Below are positions 1-11,278 of a DNA stretch of 64,000 nucleotides, piece after piece. The DNA is taken from the NCBI RefSeq assembly GCF_029867415.1, contig NC_081180.1, positions 25,692,808 through 25,756,807 of the forward strand. Direction: 5' to 3'. The notes beneath the pieces were generated by a model. It was not told where the DNA came from and made no database searches. It saw only the letters and a list, made by a program, of their open reading frames with translations. Each line of letters starts with the position of its first letter. The stretch's first letter is position 1. Origin of the DNA: Vicia villosa (Eukaryota > Streptophyta > Magnoliopsida > Fabales > Fabaceae). The position numbers and the translations under genes were made by a program.

Positions 1-976
1 CCATGATTTTTACCACATCTAGTCTGCTTGAAGCATGCTGAATCCATTCATAGTTCGCCACTGTTCCAATATCGGAGAATAATGTGTCAATGAACCGCTT
101 ATTCCTCACGTGGCAAGGAATGCCATATGCCGATATCCACACCGCTCTAGCACATTCAACGTCAGAAGGTTTCCATTCCCTCACCTCTTTGAACCACCTC
201 TTGATCCATTCCCCTCCCTCAGCTAAGAACATATCGAGATCTTCGGCAACCACCTCTTCTAGGAGACACAGATTTGGCCCTAACGGCGTAGCTTTCACCG
301 TGAAAATACCCTCTTCAATCAAACCCTGCTTGACTCCAAAAGCGAGCCCCGGTGCTGCCGCTACCCCCATTTTTGCCTTACAAAACATATTCTTTTCTTC
401 AAGACTTGTTTGATAGAAGAAGGCCTTATTGTCCTCCTTATCCACCCTCTTCACTTCAGATACTTGTCCCTTCAGCACATCAGTGAAGCTCTTCGAAGGT
501 CCAGAGTTCGAGGGGAGCGAAACCTTCGGATTGCTGCGAGTAGTGTTGAGTTTCCCACGGGTACCACCATACTTGCCCCTCCCTGAATCATTTTTGCGAC
601 TGACCTCCTTCCTGTTATATTTGGTTATGTTGGCACTGATCTTCTTTTCTCCCAACCACACATTATCCAATTTGGTTTCCAGTATCCTCGCATCTTCAAC
701 ATTGAAAAACCTCACGAAACCATATCTTGTTCCTCTCCAATCTTTTTTTGGAGGAATAACGATCTCTTCAATACTGCCAAAGTCTTTGAGTTCATAATAT
801 AAGTCTTTAGCTCTCCAACAATCATCAAAATCAGTTATAAAGAAAGAGATAACTGAGCCGTTGCCCTCTCCCGAATCGCTCTTCCAAATATCCCATCTTG
901 ATGTAACAGTACTTTTTCCCTTGTTTCTGTTAACCATTTTCCACCCATTGCCGTTGTCTTTAAAATTTCGTTGCAT
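1..976 (-). CDS. RRM + DUF4283 protein of LINE ORF1 type (partial)
   Basis: I read this frame codon by codon and it stays open from an ATG at 976 to the window edge, about 325 residues with no stop. Near residue 90 is an RNA-recognition-motif core (RGTRYGFVRF, the RNP1 motif) preceded by an acidic and aromatic strand. A basic Ser/Gly/Arg linker follows. Further on, the motif GIPCHVRNKRFIDTLFSDIG resembles the 'G+P.H.W....+..IG' signature of DUF4283, common in plant LINE ORF1 and related proteins. A second in-frame ATG lies at 937. Such proteins are thought to bind element RNA. The 3' part lies outside the window, so a LINE reverse transcriptase downstream cannot be confirmed. A stand-alone domesticated DUF4283 gene is the alternative. 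CT-rich sequence at 1010-1040 lies just upstream of the ATG. Confidence 0.72.
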   Translation of the reverse strand, partial: MQRNFKDNGNGWKMVNRNKGKSTVTSRWDIWKSDSGEGNGSVISFFITDFDDCWRAKDLYYELKDFGSIEEIVIPPKKDWRGTRYGFVRFFNVEDARILETKLDNVWLGEKKISANITKYNRKEVSRKNDSGRGKYGGTRGKLNTTRSNPKVSLPSNSGPSKSFTDVLKGQVSEVKRVDKEDNKAFFYQTSLEEKNMFCKAKMGVAAAPGLAFGVKQGLIEEGIFTVKATPLGPNLCLLEEVVAEDLDMFLAEGGEWIKRWFKEVREWKPSDVECARAVWISAYGIPCHVRNKRFIDTLFSDIGTVANYEWIQHASSRLDVVKIM

Positions 977-1182
977 GGTGAGAATGCTTGGAAGACAAAC
1001 CCTAGCACTCTTTCTCTCTCTAACTTTCTCTCTCTAACCCATTGAAAACATTGTGTAATTTACATAAAATTATGTAGGAACTAGAATTGATCATGCATAT
1101 TTATTTATTTGGTCCTAAAATTTTACAAATTAGTTTCATGTATGGTTATTTGAATCTCAATACCAATTCAAATATGTTAGTG
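977..1182. other. AT-rich spacer with CT-rich leader
   Basis: A short CT-rich stretch (ctctctctaac repeated, about 1010-1040) precedes the minus-strand ORF and could be its 5' leader. The rest is AT-rich with no recognisable feature. Confidence 0.4.
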
Positions 1183-3352
1183 TTTTTGTTTTTCTTTTGA
1201 GAATGTAATTTCCATCCATGAAATAATAATGAATCGTGTTAAGTTGAACTATAAAGTTATATTAAAATATTTTTTTAAAAAAAGTGTTCTTTTAATTGCT
1301 TTAACCAAAAACAAATATAATATTCCCTCGATCAATTAATAATTGTTGCGTTTGTGAATAAAATAACATAAAAAAGATCGTCAAATTATTATATGAAAGA
1401 TCATTAATTTTTTTCTTCTAATTGTACTATCTAATTAAAGATCTCATTTGATAGTGACATAATTGATTTCTATTTTTCTATGGAACTAGAATTGATCGAA
1501 AATCGCAGGTTGTAGTTTACAATGGTGGATCTAAGTTTCTGGTATGTTGCAAGATGGACTGACATGCAATGTTAGCACTTTAAGACTCAAATCAGTATGG
1601 AAGTAACATGAATGATTGAAATTTGAATTTGAATTGTACTTAAAAATGGTGTGCTTCCACTTTATATAGGCAAATGATTATAACGATTTACTGAACTTCA
1701 TTCGTAAGACAAAAATTTCTTCCAAAAAATCCTAAGCCTTCATTATCAACCAAGCAAAGCCTCGCACCGAAGGAGAAAAGGAAAGGGAGTTAAAAGCACT
1801 CACAACAAAAACCACAAAGGAAAGGGGAAAGAAAAGAAGGGAGGGTCATCTTTTATTGGTCACGACACCCTAAGTTGGTACTTTTGTTTTCTTATACCTC
1901 GGAGCATATGCCTGAACATTGCGCTTGATGTTAGTTAAAGTTTATTGTTGTTTGAGTTTTGGTTTGATTGCGTGTTCGTCCTTTTTTATTTCAATTTTGC
2001 TATTTGTTTTTTTGTTCTGTCTATGATCGATATATCTCTTTTTATTTTATTCATGCTTTTTTTTGTTTGGTCTATTTTTGCCCTCGTGCGTCAAAATATT
2101 TTCGTAAATTAAAAATAATCAATAAATACTTGTTTTCAAACATGAACTACAAGACTTTGAATTTTCCATTGTATTTGGAAATACATAGGCACAAGATTTC
2201 AAAATCTTGCCGAGTACAATAATAAAAAAACTAATTTTTTCGCTCTTTTATTCCTATTGTAAATATCTAATAAATAAGAAAATAAAAGCAAGCATTAAGA
2301 AGAAACAAACATTTAGGCACACATTCAAACTTAGTTAACTAAATGGTTCCTGTAGAGTACAACGGATGTGTGGGGTGTTAATAGTTTCCCCTCGCATAAC
2401 CAATCAATGAGCCCTTATTTGTCTGATGACCATCTTATCGTCATCTCTTAGGGTCTTATCGTTATTTTCCCTTCCATATAGGAAAAAAATTCAGTGGCGA
2501 CTATGTGTTTATTTCGAGCGTTTAAAGACTCGAGTATTTTTCGTGCAGCGGCACATATCAATAAAATTTTAAAAGTCGCTAAATTGGTCACAAAATAAAA
2601 TTAGCCATTGAACTAACTGAATATTCAATCTCCAAAAACTTTAATATATAAAAGTTAATTTAAAAAAAAAAAAACAAAGCGACATAAATTCCGGTCTCTA
2701 ATAACTTTTGTTTTTTTTCTCTCTCTATTTTTCAAATTCCATTTATTAAGTTACTATTTTCCTCCTAATTTTTAATTTTCAGTAAAAATTTCACATTTTT
2801 ATAACTTTAAAAAATAAAATATATGTTTTTATAAAAATATTTGTTAGTACAATTTTATTAATTTTATCAAAATGTAATTTAATTGAAATTTTATTTGAAC
2901 CTCTTTATTATGTTAACAATATATATCAATTTTAATACACTTTTGAACAAATAAAATGGTATGTCCGAGTGGTCAGATGCTAAGTCTCACTTGTTAAGGC
3001 GCTTGATGTTAAACACAACGACACGGGTTTGAGTCCCATATGTGCTGAATAATTTTAATTTATTTTACGCGATTTAACTTTTATAAGTCACATTACTAAG
3101 TTAAATAGTAATAATTCTACACCTATATAAATTATTCATTTTAACACCCTTTAAGAAATATGTCAAAACTTTGGTAAGTTAGCACAACAATAACAACAAT
3201 GGACATTCAATCTCAATAACAACAATAGCATTAAACTTTCATCCTTAACAACAACAGTAGTATCAACAGTAGTAGTATCAACAACAACCACAACAATAAT
3301 ATACCCTCAATCTCAAAAACAACAATAACATTAAATCTTAAATATCTCAACA
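1183..3352 (+). repeat. Duplicated block X, copy 1 (Ogre/Tat-like LTR and primer-site relic)
   Basis: This block is repeated in direct orientation at 52530-54915 with clear but diverged identity; both copies open with the same cttttgagaatgtaatttcc text. Inside is LTR-like material: a 'cccctcgcataaccaatca' segment, then AAATTCAGTGGCGACT at about 2488-2502. TGGCGACT is the core of the tRNA-Arg-type primer-binding site of Ogre/Tat elements. The likely reading is an old LTR plus the start of an internal region, on the plus strand. No coding capacity is visible. The two copies differ by indels: copy 2 has additional sequence near 52800-53020 and 54340-54660. Confidence 0.6.
2958..3047 (+). repeat. 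tRNA-like sequence (tRNA-Ser/Leu-type pseudogene or SINE head)
   Basis: The segment reads like a class II tRNA: GTCCGAGTGGTCAGATGC resembles the D-arm/A-box, then TTAAGGCGCTTGATG, a long variable region, and GGGTTTGAGTCCC as a B-box/T-arm. It carries a disturbed acceptor and extra bases, so a functional tRNA is unlikely. A diverged copy lies inside block X copy 2 near 54225-54310. Confidence 0.35.
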
Positions 3353-3930
3353 ACAACAACAACAAAACAAGATTACTGATAATGTCGATGAGAAAGTGTA
3401 TGTGTATCGAAAACGTGATGAGAGTTACAGAAATGAGTTGGTTTGACTTTCTTGTTTCCTTTAGGAGCTTCGTTTGAAAGAAATAAAATCTTAAACATAA
3501 GTTGTTGGGATTCAAAGTATGCCTCTGAGGTACTTTTCCCCTTGGTTGTTAGCCCAAGCGGGGAAATTGATGACTTCTATTGCAAACCAAGAAATGTAAG
3601 GAATATCACTTAAAGCTTCTTATCATTCACCATTTTCACTTTGGGTTGCAATATCTTCTCAGTATGATTAGGAATTTGTTTCTCAATATTTTCAGTCAAA
3701 AAAATCAATAAATCATTGAATTTTTGTCTTGGATGACAACTTTGAGAAATTATTCCTAAAAATAACAACTACATCAACACAACAACAACAACAACAGAAC
3801 AACAACAACAACAACAACAACAATATAAAAATCAACAACAATAAAACAACAACAACAATAGAAAAATCAACAACAACAACAACAACAAAAAACAACAACA
3901 ATAAGAACAACACCAAATAGAGTTTGGTTT
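3178..3930. repeat. (CAA)n / (AACAAC)n microsatellite region
   Basis: Dense CAA/ACA triplet runs occur at about 3185-3370 and 3769-3915, separated by unique AT-rich sequence. They create spurious poly-Gln/poly-Asn frames on the plus strand and poly-Leu/poly-Val frames on the minus strand. The first run belongs to the right end of block X and is partly shared with 54760-54900. Confidence 0.8.
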
Positions 3931-4064
3931 AGAGAATAAATATGAATTTATAAATCAAAAGTGAAGTTTCGGGACAGAAAAATGAATTATATATAAGGAA
4001 AAAGTAAAAGAATTTGATTCTTTATATAGAAAATTGAAAGAAAAAAATTTTCCTCAATTTTACC

Positions 4065-4599
4065 TGTTGTGAAAAACGATGTCAAGAACAAAGTATAATG
4101 CAAGGGAAGAATAAAGAACAAGGAAGAAGAAGAACACAAGAATTGGTTATAACTGCTATTCTTTTAGTTTCTCTTAAACAAGATTACAAGTTTACAAGAA
4201 TAACAAATAACCTCTCTCACCCTAAATTAGGGTTTGCAGCTTAGCACTGATGAGAGACTAGTATGTTATTTATAATAAAACCTAACATACTAACTAATGA
4301 GCTTTTTTAGCAAGGCCCATTACACAAGCTAACTTAACAAATTAGGGTTTAAACACTAAAACCTAATTTAACATGCTAACAGTAAAATCTAACATACTAA
4401 CTAACGGGCTTTTTTAGCAAGGCCCATTACACAAGCTAACTTAACAAATTAGGGTTTAAACACTAAAACCTAATTTAACATGCTAACAACCCTAGCATCT
4501 TCGATACAAGCATGTGAACAACCTTCGACTTCATGCTTAATCCTGTCGAACCAAGAAGCTACCCTTCGGCCATACTAGAGTTCTATCCAATATCTCACA
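4065..4599 (-). repeat. Copia 3' LTR, with internal tandem duplication
   Basis: This LTR is 535 bp. The 5' copy, after removing CACTA-A and its TSD, is about 429 bp. The difference is a tandem duplication of about 106 bp here: a segment with 'cttttttagcaaggcccattac' and 'attagggtttaaacac' occurs twice (about 4280-4490) but once in the other LTR. The minus-strand ends are TGTGAG...CAACA. Confidence 0.9.
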
Positions 4600-4615
4600 A
4601 ATCTCCACCTTGGAT
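4600..4615 (-). other. Copia polypurine tract
   Basis: On the minus strand the bases just before the 3' LTR read CCAAGGTGGAGATT, a purine-rich plus-strand primer site directly adjoining the TG of the LTR. Confidence 0.75.
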
Positions 4616-4642
4616 CTAACTCTACAACATCAAGGGAACAAA

Positions 4643-7600
4643 CTAGCTTTCTTCATGCAGCTTTATTAACTGCATGCAGTGGAAAAACTTGCAACTCGGC
4701 AATGTTTTGGTGATCATATCAGCAACATTGTCTTTAGTCGAAACCTTCAGCACTTGGACTTCTCCATGCTCGATTACTCCTCTGACAAAATGCAACCTCG
4801 CATCAATGTGCTTAGTTCGCTCATGATAGGATGAATTCTTCAACAGGTGTATTGCACTTTGACTATCACATTTAACAGTGATACCTCGACCTTGAAGTTT
4901 CAGCTCCTTCGCAAAACCTTCAAGCTACAATGCTTCTTTCACAGCTTCAGTTAGGGCAATATACTCCGCTCCAGTGGTTGATAGAGCAACAACCTTCTGA
5001 AGTGTTGCTTTCCAACTAATTGTAGTGCCAAACATAGTGAAAACATATCCAGAAATAGATTTTCTGGAATCCATACAACCTGCATAATCAGAGTCGACAT
5101 ATCCTTCGATTACTGCTTTACTATCTTCACCCAAGGCTCCACCATAAATTAGGACTCTATTCAGAGACCCATTTATGTACCTTAAAATCCACTTTAATGC
5201 TTGCCAGTAAGCCTTTCAAGGATTCTCCATGTACCTGCTTACAGGACTTACTGCATATGTTATATCGGGTCTAGTATAGACCGTAGCATATATCAAAGAA
5301 CAAACTATATTAGCATATGGGATGCTATTCATATAGGCTTTTTCGACATCAGTACTGGGACACTGATCAATACTTAGCTTGAATTGAGGGTTTGTTGGAG
5401 TCACAACTGGCTTCGAATTCGACATACCAAACTTTTCGAGAATCTTCCGTAGATATGCCTCTTGAGATAAGCATAACTTCGACTTCTTTCTATCTCTTCG
5501 AATCTCAATTCCAAGAATCCTGAAAGCAGCTCCCAGATCCTTCATATCGAACTCATTAATGAGTTCAGCCTTCACCCTCGTCACATCTTCAACATTGTTG
5601 CTTGCTATGAGAATATCATCCACATAAAGCAACAAAATAACAAATGAATTACCAGGTCGAAATCTGAAGTAAACGCAATGGTCGAACTGACTTCTAATGA
5701 AACTTATGCGTGCCATGAACTTGTCGAATCTCCTATTCCACTGTCGAGGAGATTGTTTCAGCCCATACAAAGATCTCTTTAACTTGCACACACAATCTTC
5801 CTTCCCCTTTTCGACATACCCTTCAGGTTGCCTCATCGGGATCGTTTCATCTAGATCACCATACAAGAACGCGGTCTTCACATCCATCTGTTCCACTTCA
5901 AGATCGAACTGTGCCACCATGACAAGCAACATTCAAATGGACCTATGCTTCATAACAGGAGAAAACACATCATTGAAATCGACACCTTTTTTCTGAATGA
6001 AACCCCTTGCAACTAACCTTGCCTTGTATCTTTTCGACGTCACTCCTTCAATTCCTTCCTTAACTTTGAAAATCCATTTACAACTGACTAACCTTGCCCC
6101 AGCAGGTTTCTTGATCAGTTCCCAAGTATGATTGTCATGAAGAGATTTCATCTCATCATCCATGGCCTTCAGCCATTCAGTCTTATTTCGACTCCTCATA
6201 ACTTCCTTATAGTCTCTAGGTTCTTCGTCTAGAACCTTACTTGCAGAGATTAAGGCATAAGCTATAAGATCTGCATACCCAAGTCTCCGAGGTGCCTTGA
6301 TGGCTCTTCTCGACCTATCTCTTGACAATAGGTAGTCATCGACAATTTCCTCAAATTCCTCAGCATCTTCTGCTTCTTCTTCGACTTCATCAGGGATATG
6401 CAATTCAGCATCAACATGCTCCACCTCAACAGGAATCTTTACTTGTTCCAGCTCTTCGTCTGATGTTTCTTTTTGACCAACATCATCAATTTTCTAAAAA
6501 TCCATTTCAGCTTCATTGAAAACTACATCTCGACTGGTGATACACCTCTTGTGACCTGGCTCTAGGCACCATAGCCTATAAGCTTTGACTCTTTCAGGGT
6601 ATCCCATGAACATGCATTTCAGAGCTCTAGGATCGACCTTGTCTTGCCTAATGTGAGCATAGGCTACGCAGCCAAATACTCTCAGTTTGTCGAGATCTGG
6701 TGGATGTCCCGACCAAACTTCTTCAGGTGTCTTCATATCTAACACTGTCGAGGGACATCTGTTTATCAGATATGTTGCTGTCAAAACAGCCTCAGCCCAG
6801 AACATCTTCTTTAACCTCGCACTAGTCAACATGCATCTGACTCTCTCGAAAATAGTTCGATTAAACCTTTCAGTCAAACCATTTTGCTGTGGAGTACCTG
6901 CAGTAGTTTTGTGCCTAGCAATACTAGAGGCCGCACAAAAACTGTCAAACGCCTCATTGCAAAATTCAAGGCCATTGTCGGTTCTCAACCTCTTGACCTT
7001 TTTGCCAGTCTAATTTTCAACCAGAGTCTTCCAACTTTTGAAATTCTCAAAAGTTTCATCCTTAGTCTTCTGGATGAATACCCATAATTTTCTGGAATAA
7101 TCATCTACTATGGATAGAAAATACCTTGCTTCTGAATGTGATGGACACCTTGCAGGCCCCCAAAGATCAGCATGGATGTAATCAAGGGATCCATGTGTTC
7201 TTTGTTGAACTTCACTCTGAAAGATTTTCCAAATACACAGGTTCATAAACTTCAGTCTTTCGACTTTGTCTCCACTAAGCATATTTTGTTTCCCTAATTC
7301 GATCAAACCCCTTTCACTGACATGGCCCAATCTCATGTGCCAGATTTCTGTCTTCGATAAAGGTTTCGTGGATGCAACATTTTTCGAACCACTTACAACT
7401 TCAGCCTCAAGGGTATACAAGCCTTGTTTCTTCACGCCTCTCAAGACTTCCTTCGAACCCTTCATGACTCTTAGGATAATTTTCTCTCCTTGGAAAACAT
7501 ATCCTTTCTTGTCAAATTCACCAAGAGAAAGTAGATTTCTCTTCAAATAAGGAACATACCTGACTTCAGTCAACAACCTTATTGACTCATCATGGAGCTT

Positions 7601-7817
7601 GAATCTCACAGATCCAACACCTGCAATCTTGCAAGCTTTGTTGTTTCCCAGCAGTACTGATCCACCATCTTGATCACATAATTCCTCGAACAAGTCTTTG
7701 TTTCGAGTCATGTGCCAAGTGCAACCTGAATCCATAATCCACTCTCTTCTTGAGTCACTGCTTGAAACCACAATAACATCAGATAATTCTAAATCATCTT
7801 GAACAATGGCTGCATTG
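4643..7817 (-). pseudogene. Copia pol (protease, integrase, reverse transcriptase, RNase H), decayed
   Basis: Reading the minus strand from 7817 down, the order is copia-typical. It opens with an aspartic protease DSGCTWHMT near 7725, then a GAG-pre-integrase segment with H-x-H/C-x-C elements. Integrase follows, with HADLWGP, VDDYSR and RTDNGLEF near 6980 and the TPQQNGLTERFNRT catalytic-Glu region. Reverse transcriptase has the YVDD box near 5615, and RNase H has VDSDYAG and ALSTTGAEYIAL. One frame is interrupted by in-frame stops at about 7010 (before TGKKVKRL), 6494, 5933 (RSI*MLL, most simply CGA to TGA), 5216 and 4925 (EAL*LEG, TGG to TAG). A functional polyprotein is therefore impossible. 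The protein joins the gag piece at 21064 across the nested Ty3 element. Confidence 0.93.
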
Positions 7818-8807
7818 TGTTTACGGTGATTTCCGGTAAACAACCGCTAGTCTTCCAAACTATAATAAATATGATTTGGTTACTTGCAGGATCGACTAGA
7901 TTGATCCTAGGACACATAGTCAAGAAGATTGTCATCAATGTTTATTCGAATCATATTCATTATTTGTCTTCTTCAATAGGCGTTGTTCGATTAACAGAAC
8001 AAATAGTCTTGACAATCACTTTGTAACATATAAATGTGACTTCAACGAAAAGATAAGTGACATAACATAGAAAATTAAAAGGACAATTGAAACGTAAAGA
8101 ATCTTAAACTGCAGAAATGTAAAAGACTTTGAAAGTAAATAGCATGAAAGTAATTCGAAAGTAAATGACGTTAAAGTAAAGATACAGAAATGTAAATGAC
8201 AAGAAGTAAACGAAATGCAGTAATTCTGAAAGATATTTAAAAGCAAAGGATAATACACATGTATTAAAATGGTGGTGTCATACGTACATTTTCTCAGCGA
8301 ACTCTTTCTCTTAACCTTGATACTTGAGTAAATATGTGAGTGATTTGTACAAAATGAACACACGGAATCCTAACATTAAGACTCCTATTTATACTAGTTT
8401 CGACCTTAACGGTCATATACTAATCTGCTGCCACGTTTCTCATCAGAACTTCCAGCGAAGCCATCTGTTGTTGAACGGTTACGAAACCGTCTTCGAATTT
8501 CAAATCTTCCCGCCTGAGTCCGTCTTCGACGCGTGGCAGTGTATTAAACAAACACTACGAAAACACGCTAAGTAGTAATACTTAAATACATATTCTATGA
8601 ATTTTGTCTAAGTCCCGAAGACATATGCTTTCATTAATCTTTCAGCGTTCACTATCTTCATCGAACTTAGAAGTCTTTATTTTTCGAAGCATGACCATCA
8701 GTAGTCATTCTTTTACTTTTTAAGGGATGGCCATCAGTAACCATCTTTCCTTCGATTCTCAACTCCTTCGAAGGACAAATAATATAAAACGAAATCTTCA
8801 GCTAACA
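7818..8807 (-). repeat. Ty3 element 3' LTR
   Basis: This 990-bp LTR begins TGTTTACGGTG and ends CAGCTAACA on plus. It matches the copy at 20073-21063 almost base for base; differences seen are a C/G near 8017, a 1-base indel near 8317 and an A/C near 8415. Confidence 0.95.
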
Positions 8808-8822
8808 AATTGCCCCCAATAA
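8808..8822 (-). other. Ty3 element polypurine tract
   Basis: The minus strand reads TTATTGGGGGCAATT immediately before the LTR's TGTTAGCTG, a typical G-rich polypurine tract. Confidence 0.8.
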
Positions 8823-9134
8823 ATGCCTGTTTCGAGGATCAACAGAAATAGGCGTTTCTTGTCATTATAAGATTTCGTTTTTATGATCTTTGAAAGTTCC
8901 AAGACTGCTGACTAACGTCATAATCACTGATAACACTGTTTCCGAAACGTCTTGTCATTTTCAAAGATGTCTTCTCATAACTTACATTCCCACGTTTTAA
9001 CCTTACTTCCTGATCATTACTCCTACATACTAGGAGTGAAGCTAACTCATCCGACCGCCGTTGGATTAAATCACCAGCCGCCACGTGTCTCTCGGGTTTT
9101 ACCCAAAAAGATTTAAAAAGGTTTCCGTTAAACC

Positions 9135-9142
9135 TTTAAATA
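9135..9142 (+). promoter_or_regulatory. TATA box of the antisense mobile-domain gene
   Basis: TTTAAATA lies 113 bp before the ATG at 9248, followed by a pyrimidine-rich leader (tttcattcatcttcttcacc). Lying outside the LTR and on the strand opposite to gag-pol, it would be an independent promoter. The 8823-9134 stretch between LTR and TATA shows no ORF and may hold upstream promoter elements. Confidence 0.55.
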
Positions 9143-9247
9143 CTTGATCTTGTGCCTCTATACCGCCTTTCATTCATCTTCTTCACCGAAAAATTGAAAC
9201 ATCTTCACTCTTTTTAGAATCTTGTTCTTTTAATAAAAAATTTCTCC

Positions 9248-10717
9248 ATGGCTTCATCTTCAAATGTTCTTCAACCCGCTTTGAAGCTCCAATCAACAAC
9301 ACGTTCTGGGGAACGAGAGTTCATTCCAAACCCTAACACTGAAGAAATACGCGCTATCTACGCTTCCCAGGTAATCATTCCCTTTGAACTCTCTGGAAAA
9401 ACTCTTGCCTTTATGGGTCCGTTACCGAGTGAAAATATCTCATCTCTGAATAAATTCTTCCCTGCTTATTACAAGACTAGACCATTAGTTAGCAAAGTTA
9501 AGATAGATGAAGACGGTCGTTCTCCTTTAGGCAAATCTGCTAATGTTGAGGAAACTTCAACTGCAACCCCTTTAGTTTTAACCAAAATTAGGTTAAACTA
9601 TATGACCAATTCTGTAAAAGTGTTTAGGTCAATCCCTTTAGCCAAAGATCCTGACTTGTACTATGCCTGGCTAGAAAAGGTAGAGAAACAAAAAGGATCC
9701 TTCTGGAAAACATTAGGAATATACGATTTGATTCAACTGTCAAGAACGGGTTTAGAATACAACCAACCCATGTTAGTAGCAGCGGTTCATTTTTGGGATG
9801 CTTCTCACAACACCTTCCATCTCCCATGTGGAATGGTTACCCCCACGCTTTTCGACGTGGCCGCTATTACAGGACTTCGACCAACTGGTGAAACCTTCGA
9901 TCCCAATGAAATGGATAATGACACTATTGGTTTTAATGACTCACAAGTCACTTATACTGCATTCATCCAGAAGCATCATATTACCACTGAAGCGACAATA
10001 TCTGATGAAGAGCATATTGCTTTTCTAGCATTATGGCTTTCACGATGTGCCTTCTATTCAAGGTCTATCCAAGTTGCAACTGTAGACTCTAGCGACGAGG
10101 AAGATATTCCCAGTCTTCTTCGACAAATAAAAGAAAGATTCTTTGGGGTCAATCTTGTAGATGTCCTCAACCGGGAACCTATTAAGAGTCACAACTTAAA
10201 TCAACTTCTAAAGAAGGTAGATTTGCTTCAAGTTTCCACAGAAGTTTCAGAGGTAATTGTTCTGTTAGGCTCTCTACTCGAGCAACTCCAGGCTAACATC
10301 CTTCGAAAGCAAAATGTCGAAAAGGAATTATCTGAGACAGTGGCCTCTCATGACTCTTCATGGAATTCTGCTATGGACGCAATGAAACAAGGTGAGGCCC
10401 TCAGGCTCAAACATTCAGAAAATCAGAAGGCCATTGATGATTATGAGAAGAAAATCAGCTCTTGGAAACAAGAAATTAAAGTACTTGAGGGCAAGATAAA
10501 GGAGGCTGAAAGTTGTCAAGCAGTCCTACAAAAGTCTAATCAACAAGACTTGCTCGAAGTGGTGCAGTCAGGAATGAAACATTTCGAGACTGCACAAAAG
10601 TTAGTGCCAGAAATCGAAAGGTTGAAGAAACACCGGGCACTAATTGAACTTCGCATGTCTTCATGGGAGACTCAATATTTGAAGATCAAAAAGGATCTTC
10701 CTGAGGATTTCAACTAG
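9248..10717 (+). CDS. Plant mobile domain (PMD) / coiled-coil protein, antisense in Ty3 element
   Basis: An intact 489-residue ORF. Around residues 180-215 is a clear plant mobile domain (aminotransferase-like PMD) signature, HFWDASHNTFHLPCG followed by MVTPTLFDVAAITGL. Near residues 255-275 is HIAFLALWLSRCAF. Residues from about 340 to 480 are rich in Glu, Lys and Leu and look like coiled coil. PMD proteins occur as plant nuclear genes and inside transposons. The jump from the RSIQVA segment to an acidic DSSDEED segment suggests loss of the middle of a longer PMD protein (inference). The ATG has G at +4, with a TATA box 113 bp upstream. The gene converges on the minus-strand pol and shares no reading with it. 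Function in the element is unknown; PMD proteins such as MAIN/MAIL are linked to silencing in Arabidopsis. Confidence 0.85.
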   Translation: MASSSNVLQPALKLQSTTRSGEREFIPNPNTEEIRAIYASQVIIPFELSGKTLAFMGPLPSENISSLNKFFPAYYKTRPLVSKVKIDEDGRSPLGKSANVEETSTATPLVLTKIRLNYMTNSVKVFRSIPLAKDPDLYYAWLEKVEKQKGSFWKTLGIYDLIQLSRTGLEYNQPMLVAAVHFWDASHNTFHLPCGMVTPTLFDVAAITGLRPTGETFDPNEMDNDTIGFNDSQVTYTAFIQKHHITTEATISDEEHIAFLALWLSRCAFYSRSIQVATVDSSDEEDIPSLLRQIKERFFGVNLVDVLNREPIKSHNLNQLLKKVDLLQVSTEVSEVIVLLGSLLEQLQANILRKQNVEKELSETVASHDSSWNSAMDAMKQGEALRLKHSENQKAIDDYEKKISSWKQEIKVLEGKIKEAESCQAVLQKSNQQDLLEVVQSGMKHFETAQKLVPEIERLKKHRALIELRMSSWETQYLKIKKDLPEDFN

Positions 10718-11161
10718 ATGTTTTCGATCCTGTTACTTGTTGCACCTTTATTTTGTAATTGAGACCACTGTAGACATATAATATTTGTACGCTTGACTCC
10801 CATTTATCTCTATCATATTTGCCAGTGTTGATTTAGCAAATCTTTCAATTTCTTGTCAAAATATATCTTTAGATTTCCTACAGTGCTTTTATTAAATGCA
10901 ACATGTAGAACCTGAACATCCTTCGCAGCACTCTTGCCTCTAGACTTGACGTTTCCACTTCTTCTAGCCATAATCATTATTAAAAAGTGACGTCACTTTC
11001 TCCAAAACGTCGGTTTTAAGACGTGCGTGCATCAGTTTAATGATTACTTCTCAACTTCCAAGGGCGGGAAACGGCGGAAGCCATAACTTCTTTCTTTGGA
11101 AAACCAACCGCAGTCCAATCACTCATTAAAAATTGAAACCCACCCTTCAGTATTCCCCTTC
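10718..11161 (+). other. Spacer between the two antisense genes
   Basis: It holds the 3' end of the mobile-domain gene (tttattttgtaattgag near 10747 is a plausible plant poly(A) context) and the upstream region of the next gene. A 52-codon minus-strand frame with a basic N-terminus (MARRSGNVKSRGKSAAK) runs from 10971 to 10813; I could not relate it to any family and give it low weight. Confidence 0.45.
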
Positions 11162-11169
11162 TATATAAA
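11162..11169 (+). promoter_or_regulatory. TATA box of the second antisense gene
   Basis: TATATAAA, 117 bp before the ATG at 11279, is followed by a leader containing ttcattcat, as in the neighbouring antisense gene. Spacing and leader style are the same for both genes. Confidence 0.7.
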
Positions 11170-11278
11170 GGGTCCAATATCACCTTTATTTCTTCATTCA
11201 TGCGTTTTCTCTCCAAACCAAAACACAGAACAAAAAGAAAACCCACAACTTTTTCTCTCAATACCACTTTTCCTTGAA

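Noticed and set aside
2958..3047. Functional tRNA gene
   Set aside because: Boxes are present but the acceptor stem and variable arm are disrupted, and a diverged duplicate exists in block X copy 2.
3713..3920. Poly-Gln/Asn (plus) and poly-Val/Leu (minus) frames
   Set aside because: Produced entirely by the CAA microsatellite; no unique protein sequence.
11096..11278. Upstream extension of the second antisense ORF
   Set aside because: It overlaps the TATA box and leader; the ATG at 11279 fits promoter spacing and family start better.
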